The notes under the pieces: model-generated | The model's input: only the letters and a program-made list of their open reading frames with translations | Told to the model about the DNA's origin: nothing | Databases searched by the model: none | Made by a program: the position numbers and the translations under genes | Shown: positions 28,009 to 36,953 of the stretch, in pieces | How the letters are laid out: each line of letters starts with the position of its first letter | Numbering within the stretch: position 1 is the first letter of the stretch | From: Hymenobacter sp. BT730 | GTDB lineage: Bacteria; Bacteroidota; Bacteroidia; Cytophagales; Hymenobacteraceae | Direction of reading: 5' to 3' | Assembly (NCBI RefSeq): GCF_030542105.1 | Contig: NZ_JAUOFB010000002.1 | Span: 186,001 to 250,000 of the forward strand | Length of the DNA stretch: 64,000 bases

Positions 28009-28678
28009 TGGATAAGATAATGGTCTGTTGATGTAGATGGCAATGATAGTAGAAGTTAGATGAAGTCAGCTTTGTGCACATACACCTAAAGGATATGACA
28101 CAATTGCCGTTCATTAAACTGCAATTTTTCTATTCAGATGCAAATTCAGTTTAGGCCGCGACGCCAATAATACAAGCCGCAATACGGTAATCAACCATTG
28201 ATACCAGACTAACTTTTTGTAGCAGATTTGCCAGTGTTTCGGCTGATAAATCGATGGCCTTCCAGTGCTTCTTTAAATTTCTCAAGCTGATGATTACCCG
28301 CGCATTTTCATTGGCTCGACGCAACTTCCTCACTTCTGGAGTCAACAATTCAAGCCAATAAGCAGAGAGTTTTTCATAATCGAATAACCACTAACTATAA
28401 GAAGGATAGGAAATAGAGCACCCAAGAAAGTGAATACAAAACACATTTACGCCTTTCAGAAAGCAGGTATACACTGTTTTGCTCTTCTTTCACCCCACGA
28501 TTTGCTGCCTTTGGTCTTACCAAGCCCGCGGATTATCTTTATTCTGTGCCTTTTAACTAAGGAATAAGCAACTTTATTTGGACCATCGACGACTTCATAA
28601 TCCAGTCTTATCAGAGCTTGCAGAGTACATTTCATACCTCTCATGAAGCTGGATAAGTCAATGTTCCTAGACCTGACA
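28009..28678. other. AT-rich 670-bp region with unassigned gene fragments
   Basis: Base composition drops clearly below the flanks. Two leftward frames show coding character but no recognisable family. One at about 28151-28400 has no ATG (internal residues WLELLTPEVRKLRRANENAR). The other at 28456-28644 has 62 codons and starts MRGMKCTLQALIRLDYEVVD. Both look like remnants of genes of foreign composition. No tRNA or clear terminator is visible. Together with the truncated gene at 28.7 kb this may mark the left edge of an old insertion. Confidence 0.4.
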
Positions 28679-28936
28679 TTAGCTGCCGAGCAGCCACCGG
28701 CGTAGCTCCGGGGTGCGGTGCGTGCTGCTGGTCAGGGTAGTAGCCTGGCCTTTGAGGTGCACCACCAGCGTATCGTTGAAGTAAGACTCCAGGCGCTCCA
28801 CTGTAATTTCGCCGAAGCGGACGGGCTTGTCGGGCTTGCTGAAGGCGAAGAGCAGCGCCGTGGCTGGGAGGAGCGTGGCTACTAAAGCGTAAGCTTTCAG
28901 GAATTTTACGTCGCGGGCGAGTTGCTGAGTGGTCAT
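28679..28936 (-). CDS. Small single-pass membrane protein, possibly truncated
   Basis: An 85-residue product beginning MTTQQLARDVKFLKAYALVA, with one membrane helix (YALVATLLPATALLFAF) and then SKPDKPVRFGEITVERLE. The N-terminal half recalls a Bacteroidota family of about 150 residues whose members continue with a conserved ERIN-type domain. Here the sequence departs after ERLE and stops 40 residues later, suggesting a 3' truncation or rearrangement. The start at 28936 is chosen over an in-frame codon 21 residues earlier because the family start falls there. Function unknown. It lies downstream of a tandem direct repeat. Confidence 0.45.
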   Translation of the reverse strand: MTTQQLARDVKFLKAYALVATLLPATALLFAFSKPDKPVRFGEITVERLESYFNDTLVVHLKGQATTLTSSTHRTPELRRWLLGS

Positions 28937-29004
28937 GGTCGGGAAAGGAGTTGAGATGATGAACAGCCCAAAACTGCGACGCTCTGGCCTTACCCGCATA
29001 CCCT

Positions 29005-29044
29005 TTCGCGTCAGTGCCGGAAAATTCGCGCCAGTGCCGGAAAA
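29005..29044. repeat. Two tandem 20-bp direct repeats, candidate LytTR site
   Basis: TTCGCG[T/C]CAGTGCCGGAAAA occurs twice head to tail with one mismatch (19 of 20 identical). It lies about 70 bp upstream of the small membrane protein and 110 bp beyond the LytTR regulator stop. LytTR domains bind paired direct repeats spaced about two helical turns apart, and this spacing fits. The sequence is seen; the binding is inferred. Confidence 0.5.
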
Positions 29045-29154
29045 GCCCCCGCGAACAGCGGTACACCACTGTCTTGGTGAGCATAAACCAGGGCGAGGTC
29101 ATCTCTCCCGATTTGTTTACCAACACCCAAAGACCTCAACTACGAACTTCCCCC

Positions 29155-29880
29155 TCAAAGCCCCTTCAGCAGTTTATAAAAAGCCTCGGCATAGGTATCA
29201 CTGATGGGGATGATTTGGTCGGCAATCTGAATCCGGTTTTTCTCGATGTGGTCAATTTTGTCAAGGGCGACCAGAAAGGATCGGTGCACGCGGGCAAAAT
29301 CCTGGGAGGGCAGCAGCTCTTCCAGTTTGGCAAAGCTGAGCAGCGTCATGATCTTCTCTTCCCTGGTATGAATCCGTAAATAGTCTTTCATGCCCTCCAC
29401 GAAGAGAATGTCGCGGGTCGCTACTTTCTGGATGCGGTGGCCCACCTTTAGAAAAATATACTCTTGCTCCGGCTTCGTTTCCGCTTTTTCTTCCTTCTTT
29501 TCTAGGGCATGCCAAGGGCTTTGTTCCTGGTACAGGCGTAACACGCCTTTGTAAAACCGCTCGAACGTAAAGGGTTTTAACAGGTAATCCTTCACCTCCA
29601 GGTCATACGCCTTCAGCGCGTACTGGTCGTAGGCGGTGGTGAGGATAATCATGGGTTTGGGGTTCAGCATCGGGATGAAGCTGAGTCCATCCAGGTCCGG
29701 CATGTTGATATCCAGAAACAGCAGGTCGGGTTTGTCTTCTGCCAAATGAGCAGCGGCCTCCAAGGGACTCACGTAGGTCCCTTTCAACTCCAGAAAAGAG
29801 ACTTTCCGGATGTATTCTTCCAGTATTTCCTGGGCCAGGTACTCGTCTTCAATGATGTAGCAGGTGAGCTTGTCTTTCAT
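29155..29880 (-). CDS. LytTR-family response regulator
   Basis: A 241-residue DNA-binding response regulator. Receiver domain about 5-120 with the acidic pair E11/D12, phospho-acceptor D57 in LFLDINMPD and the KPF lysine near residue 102. A charged linker (KKEEKAETKPEQE) leads to a LytTR domain (about 143-241: ILFVEGMKDYLRIHT, FARVHRSFLV). Its start overlaps the kinase gene by 32 bp, so the pair is co-translated. The divergent ABC transporter across the 265-bp intergenic region is the natural target. Confidence 0.93.
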   Translation of the reverse strand: MKDKLTCYIIEDEYLAQEILEEYIRKVSFLELKGTYVSPLEAAAHLAEDKPDLLFLDINMPDLDGLSFIPMLNPKPMIILTTAYDQYALKAYDLEVKDYLLKPFTFERFYKGVLRLYQEQSPWHALEKKEEKAETKPEQEYIFLKVGHRIQKVATRDILFVEGMKDYLRIHTREEKIMTLLSFAKLEELLPSQDFARVHRSFLVALDKIDHIEKNRIQIADQIIPISDTYAEAFYKLLKGL

Positions 29881-30874
29881 GAGCCGGTACGTGAAGACCG
29901 TGGATGGTAAGATTGACCGTAAAGGTTTCGCCGGTTTGCTGAATGGTCAGCGTGTGCTGGTCAGGATACAACAAAGACAGCCTTTTCCGGACGTTGGGCA
30001 AGCCAATGCCACCGGGTTCTTCCAGCGGATTAGCCGACTTTTTCCCGATGGGGTTCTGCACGCTGAAAATGAGGGTATCTTCTTTTACCTCCATCCGCAC
30101 CTTTAGGTCGCCGGGTTCCAGGCGGGCGGGGCTGTGTTTGTAGGCGTTTTCCAGTAAGTGAATAAACAGCAAGGGGGCAATGTAGCAGGATTCGGTTTCC
30201 CCGGCTATCTGCAGGTCCACTACTGGACTATTCTTATACCGGAGCTGCTGCAAACTCACGTAATCCCGCAAATAGTCCAGCTCCCGGGTCAGCGGAACCG
30301 TGGACGCATTGGACTCATAAATCATGTAGCGCATCAACGAGGCCAGGTGCATGACCGCCTCCGGAGCGGCCGGGGCCTGCTTGTACACCAGCGTGTGGAT
30401 GTTGTTGAGGGTATTGAACAGGAAGTGCGGGTTAATCTGCGACTTCAGGTTGGTGAGTTCGGCCTCCACGGCCTGCTTCTCCAGCTGCTCTTTCCGGATG
30501 GTATTCAGTACCAGCGTCTCGGTGACTCGGGCCAGCCAACTCAGGAAGAGAAAGATGGGTACAGTCGTGACCAAGTACATCAAATAAAACCCAAAATCGA
30601 ACGGCTTCTGGTGGAAAAGCAAAAAGGGAAACGGCCCGCTCAACGCAATTCCCCCCAGTCGGAGCCAATAGCCTCTGTCTTTTCGCTGCCCGGTATACCA
30701 GGTCAGCAGGTAGAAATGGCTGTAAAAAACATACAGGCAGGTCGCTATGAATCCCTTGGTTGTGCTTAGCCAGTGGGCATCACCTTCACTGCTCAGCTGC
30801 AAGCCGACCAACAAGGTGAACAAGATCCAAACGGATAGGTGAATCAGCCAGAAGATTTTTTTGACGCGGTCCAT
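29849..30874 (-). CDS. LytS/YehU-type sensor histidine kinase
   Basis: A 341-residue kinase. About four membrane helices occupy residues 5-130 (for example IFWLIHLSVWILFTLLVGLQL), with no periplasmic sensor domain of note. The His_kinase domain begins QINPHFLFNTLNNIHTL, with the phospho-accepting His, and a degenerate HATPase_c follows (LENAYKHS and GGIGLPNVRKRL boxes). It precedes and overlaps its LytTR partner. With so little outside the membrane it may sense an envelope or membrane signal, plausibly peptides or lipids linked to the neighbouring transporter. Confidence 0.92.
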   Translation of the reverse strand: MDRVKKIFWLIHLSVWILFTLLVGLQLSSEGDAHWLSTTKGFIATCLYVFYSHFYLLTWYTGQRKDRGYWLRLGGIALSGPFPFLLFHQKPFDFGFYLMYLVTTVPIFLFLSWLARVTETLVLNTIRKEQLEKQAVEAELTNLKSQINPHFLFNTLNNIHTLVYKQAPAAPEAVMHLASLMRYMIYESNASTVPLTRELDYLRDYVSLQQLRYKNSPVVDLQIAGETESCYIAPLLFIHLLENAYKHSPARLEPGDLKVRMEVKEDTLIFSVQNPIGKKSANPLEEPGGIGLPNVRKRLSLLYPDQHTLTIQQTGETFTVNLTIHGLHVPAHERQAHLLHH

Positions 30875-31139
30875 AGCACAAAGGTGGTTTTTCCGGCTGT
30901 TGCCCAGGCCAGTGTTTCGACTAGTTGCTAAGGCGAATCTACGAGAGGTGCAAAGGAGCCGGCCAGTGCTTTGGCAGAAGCAAAATCCAACTTGGTCGAA
31001 TACTTCTCTGCATCAGCATATCGTTTTTTGCTTTCCTGTCGGGTAACAGTTGCTTCGTCCTGAAATAGAGAAAGCAGGCATTAGTCAAGGTGCTTCACGT
31101 CTCTCTTTTTAAACGATTCACCGAAGCAAATCCGATAAA

Positions 31140-32069
31140 ATGGGAAATCACCCGTTGGGCTTGGTCATCCGCAATGTCTCCAAAAGGTATGCGAATGGCG
31201 TGCAGGCATTGAACAATGTGTCGCTGGATATTCCGCCGGGTATGTACGGGCTGCTCGGCCCGAATGGCGCGGGTAAGTCCACCCTCATGCGCACGCTCGC
31301 CACGCTGCAGGAGCCGGATGAAGGGCAAATCTTTTTGGGCGACATTGATGTAGTGAACCAGAAGGAAGCGGTGCGCCAGACGCTGGGCTATCTGCCCCAG
31401 GAGTTTGGTGTGTACCCCAAAGCCAGTGCGGAGGAACTGCTGGACTACTTCGCGGTGCTGAAAGGTATTACCAACCGGGCGCTGCGCAGAGCAACCACCG
31501 AGGCCTTGCTCAAGCAAACTAACCTCTGGGACAAGCGCAAGCAGAAGCTGGGCGGCTACTCCGGCGGCATGCGGCAACGCTTTGGCGTGGCGGTGGCCCT
31601 TCTAGGTAACCCCAGCCTGCTTATTGTAGACGAGCCCACGGCGGGCCTGGACCCGGCCGAGCGGGTCCGTTTCCTCAACCTGCTGAGCGAATTAGGAGAA
31701 AACAGCGTGGTGATTCTTTCCACCCATATCGTGGAAGACGTCTCCGAGTTGTGCACCAACATGGCCATCATCAACCAAGGCCAAATCCTGCTGGAGGCCC
31801 AGCCCCTGGAGGCCGTGGCCGCCCTCAAAGGCCACATCTGGCGCAAGCTAACCGATAAACTTACCTTGCCGGCGCTGGAGCAGGAGCACCGGATTATTTC
31901 CGCCAAACTCTTGAGTGGCCGCACTCTGGTGCACGTGTACAGCCCTGAAATGCCAGGCAACGGGTTTGAGCTGGCAGAGCCTGATTTGGAGGATGTCTAT
32001 TTCAGTGCCATGACGGGATGCTTCGGAGTGGCCAGTGAGCAGCCGAAAGCGGAAGGGATATTACTATGA
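31140..32069 (+). CDS. ABC transporter ATP-binding protein
   Basis: A 309-residue ABC ATPase. Walker A GPNGAGKST (about 40-48), Q-loop LPQEFGVYP, signature YSGGMRQR, Walker B LLIVDEP and switch His in LSTHIVEDV. About 80 residues follow the core, as in ABC-2 exporter ATPases. It overlaps the next gene by 4 bp (ATGA), the mark of a fixed complex with that permease. It is divergent from the LytS/LytTR pair. The substrate is unknown. Confidence 0.93.
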   Translation: MGNHPLGLVIRNVSKRYANGVQALNNVSLDIPPGMYGLLGPNGAGKSTLMRTLATLQEPDEGQIFLGDIDVVNQKEAVRQTLGYLPQEFGVYPKASAEELLDYFAVLKGITNRALRRATTEALLKQTNLWDKRKQKLGGYSGGMRQRFGVAVALLGNPSLLIVDEPTAGLDPAERVRFLNLLSELGENSVVILSTHIVEDVSELCTNMAIINQGQILLEAQPLEAVAALKGHIWRKLTDKLTLPALEQEHRIISAKLLSGRTLVHVYSPEMPGNGFELAEPDLEDVYFSAMTGCFGVASEQPKAEGILL

Positions 32070-35000
32070 AGCTGCAACGAATCTTTGCGCTGGAATTCGG
32101 CTACCAGCTGCGCCGGGTCGCTACCTGGCTTTACTTCGGGGTGTTGCTGGCCATTGCTTTTCTGATTGTCATTGCCAACTTTGCCTCCGATGCGCGGGAT
32201 GGGTATTTTTTACTCAATGCACCCATCGTCATTGCGGCAGTTGCGGTGATATGCAGCGTAAAGTGGCTGTTGGTCGGCGCCTCCGTGGCGGGCGATGCGG
32301 CCGCCCGCGATGTACAGACCCGCATGCATTCGCTCACCTACACGGCCCCCGCCAGCAAAGCCGACTACCTGGGTGGACGGTTTCTGGCCGCCTTCGCCCT
32401 AAGTGTCCTTGTTCTGCTTGCTATTCCGGTAGGCATTCTGCTGGCCATGCACGCTGCCGGGGTAGAGGCCGAAATTCTGGGGCCGTTCCGGGCAGCGGCC
32501 TACTTGACGACCGTTTTTTACATCCTGGTGCCCAACGCCTTTTTCGCGACGGCCATTCAATTCTCGCTCTCGGCGCTCAGCCGCCGGGCCATGGCTAGTT
32601 ACCTGGTCGGGGCGCTCCTGTTCGCGGCGGCCTACATTATAGGACAGGGGTTGCAGGATGTGGGGGAATGGGGAAATTTGGTAGACCCCACGGGGTTCAC
32701 CCTGGTTCTGAGTCATCTTTCCAATGACTGGAGCCCGCTGGAGAAGAATACGCGCTTGTTCCTGCTGGAGGGCTCCTTTCTCACTAACCGCCTGCTTTGG
32801 CTTGGCATTTCGCTGGGCCTGCTGACATTCACGTATTTTCGATTTCAATTCGTTTTACCCGAAACTGGTCAAAAACAGAAGCCGGATAAACGGCCCAAAC
32901 CCGAGGAGGCACTCCCTCAGGAGAGGTTGAGCTGGGGAACAGGGGAGGCATTGCCGCCAGTCCGGGGGACGTATGGAGTCGTCACGCAGTTGCGCCAGTT
33001 GCGCCTCATCACCTCGAAATCCTTTCTGCAGCTCGCCAAAAGCAAGGCCGGGCTGCCCCTGCTGGCCGTCATAGCCCTGGTGGTGGGACTGACAATCTCT
33101 GGCAACCTGAAGGGCCGCGGCACGCCCTTGCTGCCCCGAACCGACTTTGTTCTGGATTATCTGACTGGGCCTCTTGCGCCGCCGGAACGTTTCTGGATTC
33201 TCATCGCCCTGCTCACCATTTTCTACGCCGGCGAGCTGGTGTGGCGGGAACGGGAAACTGGTCTGAGCGAAATTGCCAACGCGGCACCCGTGCCGGAATG
33301 GGTGCTTTTCCTGAGCCGTTTTCTGGCGCTAAGTCTTGTGCTTGTGGTGTGGCTAGCCTTCCTTATGATGGCCGGAATAGTGGCGCAAGTGGCCATCGGA
33401 GGTGCTACTCCGGAAATCAGTCTGTACCTGCAAACCATCTTCGGACTGCAGTTGGTGGATTGCCTGCTTTTCGGCCTGCTGGCCCTCTTGGTGCACGTGC
33501 TGGTCAATCAGAAGTTCGTAGGTCACCTGGTGGCGCTGTTAGCCTATGGCTTTATCGCCTACGCCCCCAACCTGGGCATAGCGCACAAGCTCCTCCTCTA
33601 TGGCTCTAGTCCGCCGTGGACCTATACTGATATGGCTGGTTTTAGCTCGTCGCTGGGACCCTGGCTGTGGTTCAAGGGATATTGGGTGGCTTGGGCGCTG
33701 CTATTAGCGGTGGTGGCGCGGCTGTTCTGGGTACGGGGCCGGGAGGGCAGTTTTGCTTCGCGACTCCAGCTCGCTCGCCGGCGTTTCACGCGTGCCACCG
33801 CCGTGGTTTCGGCAGCGGCAGTAGTCGGCATCCTCTTGTGTGGCGGTTTTATCTTCTACAACACCAACGTATTGCATAACTACCTGTCCGCTGCAGAAAT
33901 AACAGCACAACGCGCCGCCTACGAGCAGCGCTACCGCCGGTACCTGAACGTACCTCAGCCCCTGCTGACCGGTGTAAACCTGCAGGTGGAAATATATCCC
34001 AAGCAGCGAGCAGTAGAGATAAAGGGCACTTACCGGCTGGTGAACAATAGCTCGGCACCCATTGACTCCATTCATCTGGCGACGGGGGCGGGCGTAGAAA
34101 CCGCCGCGATTCACTTCAACCTGCCAGCCAAGGAAGTCCTCACGGACGCGGAGCATGGCTACCAGATTTACGCCCTGGCCAGGCCTCTCCACCCCGGTGA
34201 TTCGCTGCGCCTGAGCTTTAAGGTAACGCACAAAGCGCAGGGCTTTTCTAACAACGGAGCCGACGCACAGGTGGTGGCCAATGGCACCAGTTTCCGGAAT
34301 TTGGAGTGGCTTCCAGTCTTAGGGTATCAGCCGTACCGGGAGTTGGATGAGGCCGGCGCCCGCAAAGCGTATGGTCTGTCGCCCCGGCCCGCCACCTACT
34401 CGCTCTACGACCTAGCGGCTCGCCGGTATGCCCCGTTTCCGGAGCAAATCAGCTTTGTGGCAGTAGTGGGTACGGATGCGAACCAGACGGTGGTGGCGCC
34501 AGGCACGCTGCGCCGCACCTGGACCAAAGCGGGCCGCCGCTACTTCCACTACGCCACGGATGCACCCATCCGGAATGAATACGCCTTCTTCTCGGCCAAC
34601 TACGCGCTGCAGGAAGGGAAATGGGCAAACCCTGCGGCCGGTCCGGGGCAGGAGGTTGCTATTCAGATTTATTATCCCCCGGGGGTGACGGAGAACCCGG
34701 CGCGCATGGTCCGGAGTGCCCAGGCTTCGCTGGACTATTACACCCAGCAGTTTGGTCCCTATCCGCACCGGCAGTTGCGCTTCGTGGCCCATCCCAGCTA
34801 CGCCTTCGGCCACCACGCCGCGCCCATCGACATCACGGCAGAGGAGGGCTTTTTCCTCCTGAACCCGAAGGATGACAAGCGGGGCTTCGACCTGGTAACG
34901 GCCGTGGTGGCACACGAGGTAGCGCACCAATGGTGGGGTAACCAACTCAAACAAGCCTATGTAGAGGGCGCCGGCCTTATTACCGAAAGCTTGGCATGGT

Positions 35001-35689
35001 ACTCGGCCATGGGCGTACTGGAGGACGCATATGGTTCTGAGCACCTCCAGACACTCCTGAGTTTCCTACGGGAAGAGAACGAAACCCCGCGTACCCGGGC
35101 TGCCAAGCCGCTGCTGCAGGCCGACGACTTTTACCAAAACTACCGCAAAGGGCCCTTCGCGCTGTACGCGCTGAGCCAATACATTGGTCGGGACCAGGTA
35201 AACGGGGCGCTCCGGAATTTGCTGGCCAAGCACCGCCCCGGGACGCTTCCCTTCGCAACTTCGCTGGACCTCTACCGGGAGTTGCAGACGGCCACGCCGG
35301 ACTCGCTCCAACCATTGCTGCATGATCTGTTTAAGGCCAACACCTTTTGGGAGCTGGCGACGGAAACCGCCACCGCCAAACAGCTCAAAGGAGGCACCTG
35401 GCAGGTAATGCTCCACCTGCAGGCAACCAAGCTGGTAGTGGATAGCGCCGGCACCGAGACCAAACTACCGATGAAGGAGTGGGTGGAAATCGGCGTCTTC
35501 GCACCCGCCGAGGCAGGAAAGGAGGTGGGTAAGCAACTCTACCTGCAAAAGCACCTTATCAAATCCGGCAAGCAGACGATTGTATTGACGCTACCCGACC
35601 GACCCGCCAAAGTTGGTGTTGACCCACGCCAGTTGTTGATTGACTGGAAGGTAGAGGATAATTACAAAGTGGTGAAGTCAAATAAATAG
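32066..35689 (+). CDS. ABC-2 permease fused to M1-type metallopeptidase
   Basis: A 1207-residue fusion protein. The first ~590 residues form two ABC-2-type permease halves (helices around 20-260 and 320-590, joined by a charged loop KQKPDKRPKPEE). The last ~600 residues form an M1 (gluzincin) aminopeptidase-like domain after a final helix. The zinc site is H950-E-V-A-H954 with the third ligand Glu in GLITESLAWY, 20 residues on. The canonical GAMEN exopeptidase motif is replaced (region ITAEEGFFL), so peptidase activity on standard N-termini is not assured. Translationally coupled to the ATPase. The arrangement suggests export coupled to processing, or peptidase-controlled transport. Such fusions recur in Bacteroidota and Xanthomonads. 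Confidence 0.92.
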   Translation: MKLQRIFALEFGYQLRRVATWLYFGVLLAIAFLIVIANFASDARDGYFLLNAPIVIAAVAVICSVKWLLVGASVAGDAAARDVQTRMHSLTYTAPASKADYLGGRFLAAFALSVLVLLAIPVGILLAMHAAGVEAEILGPFRAAAYLTTVFYILVPNAFFATAIQFSLSALSRRAMASYLVGALLFAAAYIIGQGLQDVGEWGNLVDPTGFTLVLSHLSNDWSPLEKNTRLFLLEGSFLTNRLLWLGISLGLLTFTYFRFQFVLPETGQKQKPDKRPKPEEALPQERLSWGTGEALPPVRGTYGVVTQLRQLRLITSKSFLQLAKSKAGLPLLAVIALVVGLTISGNLKGRGTPLLPRTDFVLDYLTGPLAPPERFWILIALLTIFYAGELVWRERETGLSEIANAAPVPEWVLFLSRFLALSLVLVVWLAFLMMAGIVAQVAIGGATPEISLYLQTIFGLQLVDCLLFGLLALLVHVLVNQKFVGHLVALLAYGFIAYAPNLGIAHKLLLYGSSPPWTYTDMAGFSSSLGPWLWFKGYWVAWALLLAVVARLFWVRGREGSFASRLQLARRRFTRATAVVSAAAVVGILLCGGFIFYNTNVLHNYLSAAEITAQRAAYEQRYRRYLNVPQPLLTGVNLQVEIYPKQRAVEIKGTYRLVNNSSAPIDSIHLATGAGVETAAIHFNLPAKEVLTDAEHGYQIYALARPLHPGDSLRLSFKVTHKAQGFSNNGADAQVVANGTSFRNLEWLPVLGYQPYRELDEAGARKAYGLSPRPATYSLYDLAARRYAPFPEQISFVAVVGTDANQTVVAPGTLRRTWTKAGRRYFHYATDAPIRNEYAFFSANYALQEGKWANPAAGPGQEVAIQIYYPPGVTENPARMVRSAQASLDYYTQQFGPYPHRQLRFVAHPSYAFGHHAAPIDITAEEGFFLLNPKDDKRGFDLVTAVVAHEVAHQWWGNQLKQAYVEGAGLITESLAWYSAMGVLEDAYGSEHLQTLLSFLREENETPRTRAAKPLLQADDFYQNYRKGPFALYALSQYIGRDQVNGALRNLLAKHRPGTLPFATSLDLYRELQTATPDSLQPLLHDLFKANTFWELATETATAKQLKGGTWQVMLHLQATKLVVDSAGTETKLPMKEWVEIGVFAPAEAGKEVGKQLYLQKHLIKSGKQTIVLTLPDRPAKVGVDPRQLLIDWKVEDNYKVVKSNK

Positions 35690-35693
35690 ATCT

Positions 35694-36159
35694 TTAACAA
35701 ACCTTCTTCAGCGTGGAATTATGATTTTTGACGGTGTTGGGCTTGATATGGCCACGGTTGAAACGCTCCCTAAACTGCGGTTCCATGTAGATCAGGAAGT
35801 CTGCTTTGTTATTCGACGACTTATATTACCGCAGAAAGACTTCTTTCGTGAGAGACATTTCGCCACTCGGGCCTGAATTAATACCTGATCCACCTTTCCC
35901 GATCAGCAGGTTGTGGTCCTTCGCCCGTTTCTCCCAGCCCGGGCCATATACTGCCTTCATAGCCGCATCATAGCATCCCGGCTGCTGAGATTTCGGCAGC
36001 TTCGTCAGACAATAATTCCTTTTCATCGAATGAAACGGCTGGCCAAGTGATACCCAGCCCGATAGTTACCACTTCACGGTTCAGAATGACCTGCATCCGG
36101 GCTAGGGCCGTACCGTCTGCCCGGGCCGGTGGCCGCATGACGATTTTGGCAGTAGCCAT
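35694..36159 (-). pseudogene. Decayed tyrosine recombinase (integrase) N-terminal remnant
   Basis: Reading leftward from 36159, MATAKIVMRPPARADGTALA resembles the arm-type DNA-binding start of Bacteroidota tyrosine recombinases. The frame must shift near 36.02 kb to continue with KLPKSQQPGCYDAAMKA, EKRAKDHNLLIG and SLTKEVFLR. It then meets an in-frame TAA at 35826 (where the family usually has Glu) and goes on in the same frame as NKADFLIYMEPQFRERFNRG and KPNTVKNHNSTLKK until a stop at 35694. So it has one frameshift, one nonsense codon and complete loss of the catalytic domain. It sits 110 bp from tRNA-Leu, a usual integration target, and ends 4 bp from the M1-permease gene. Family assignment is from remembered patterns. 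Confidence 0.7.
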
Positions 36160-36268
36160 ATTTTAAACGGCTTTTAAACATCTGTAAACAAAAACGCCGA
36201 AAACGAGCCTGCAATGCACTTTGCAATCGGCACTTTTCCGGCGTTTAAGCATGAAAATCGTTAAAAAG

Positions 36269-36350
36269 TACCCAGAGCCGGGGTCGAACCGGCACATCTT
36301 TCGATATCGGTGTTTGAGACCGACGCGTCTACCGATTCCGCCATCTGGGC
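36269..36350 (-). tRNA. tRNA-Leu (anticodon CAA)
   Basis: An 82-nt cloverleaf on the minus strand. The acceptor GCCCAGA pairs with TCTGGGT (first pair G-U), with discriminator A and CCA not encoded. The D-arm is GGCGGAATCGGTAGACGC. The anticodon stem-loop TCGGT-CTCAAAC-ACCGA gives anticodon CAA. A class II variable arm and the T-arm GCCGGTTCGACCCCGGC follow. A TTTTT run comes directly after the 3' end. The decayed integrase lies just beyond its 3' side. Confidence 0.95.
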
Positions 36351-36374
36351 AAGAGGAACAACTCGGTTAGTTGT

Positions 36375-36911
36375 TCAGGATCGGGCAGCAAACTTAGCCA
36401 GACTTTCACGAATGCGCAACAAATACCGCTTTTTAAGATAATACGTGCGGATTTGCTGCAGGGCCTGTGGCTTTTTGTCTCCCGGAAGCATCTCATAGCC
36501 AGCTAGTACAGGCTCAATTCCTGCCTCCAGAGTATCGGAAAGTATAGTTACTTCATCTTCAACACGGCGCACATTGGTGGCATCAGGGTCAAATTCCAAC
36601 TCCATCAGCTGCTCGTTCAGGTCCATTACCTCCATCAGAAACTCAGCGGGAAGCTCCTGTTTGCCTTCCTCCAAAAGACCATGGCGGCTCAGAATGTAGG
36701 CCATCCGAAGATCGGGGTCGGAGAGGGTGCGGTAGGCGTTAGTGTTCAGCGTTGCCAGATGCAGGGTTTCCTGCTGATGCTCTACGGACGAGGTAGCATG
36801 AAAATCGGGGTGGTATTCGCGGCTGAGCTTATAGTATGCGCGTTTTAGCGCAGCCTCATCCGGACGGAAGGTTTCGGGAAGCTGGTAGAACTCAAAATAG
36901 TCTGGTTGCAT
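36375..36911 (-). CDS. hscB: Fe-S cluster assembly co-chaperone HscB-like J protein
   Basis: A 178-residue J-domain co-chaperone that brings IscU to an Hsp70 for Fe-S cluster transfer. The ATG at 36911 (MQPDYFEFYQLPETF) is preferred over one 13 codons upstream. The J domain (about 1-75) contains the HPD tripeptide in REYHPDFH, which triggers Hsp70 ATPase. The C-terminal three-helix HscB domain (from about residue 90, ELPAEFLMEVMDLNEQLMEL) binds the scaffold. There is no N-terminal zinc finger. It starts 42 bp after the ABM gene stop on the same strand and ends 25 bp before the tRNA 5' end. Confidence 0.88.
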   Translation of the reverse strand: MQPDYFEFYQLPETFRPDEAALKRAYYKLSREYHPDFHATSSVEHQQETLHLATLNTNAYRTLSDPDLRMAYILSRHGLLEEGKQELPAEFLMEVMDLNEQLMELEFDPDATNVRRVEDEVTILSDTLEAGIEPVLAGYEMLPGDKKPQALQQIRTYYLKKRYLLRIRESLAKFAARS

Positions 36912-36953
36912 AAGTAAAGGAACGAGAGGAGAGATGCTACTCAACCACAAAAG

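Noticed and set aside
28073..28080. TGTGCACA palindrome upstream of GH2 as a regulatory site
   Set aside because: An 8-bp palindrome is expected by chance several times in 64 kb and nothing repeats it nearby.
28641..29126. A 161-codon minus-strand frame overlapping the small membrane protein
   Set aside because: Its residues are Arg/Pro/Gln-rich without structure, and the other frame has a clean membrane helix and a plausible family start.
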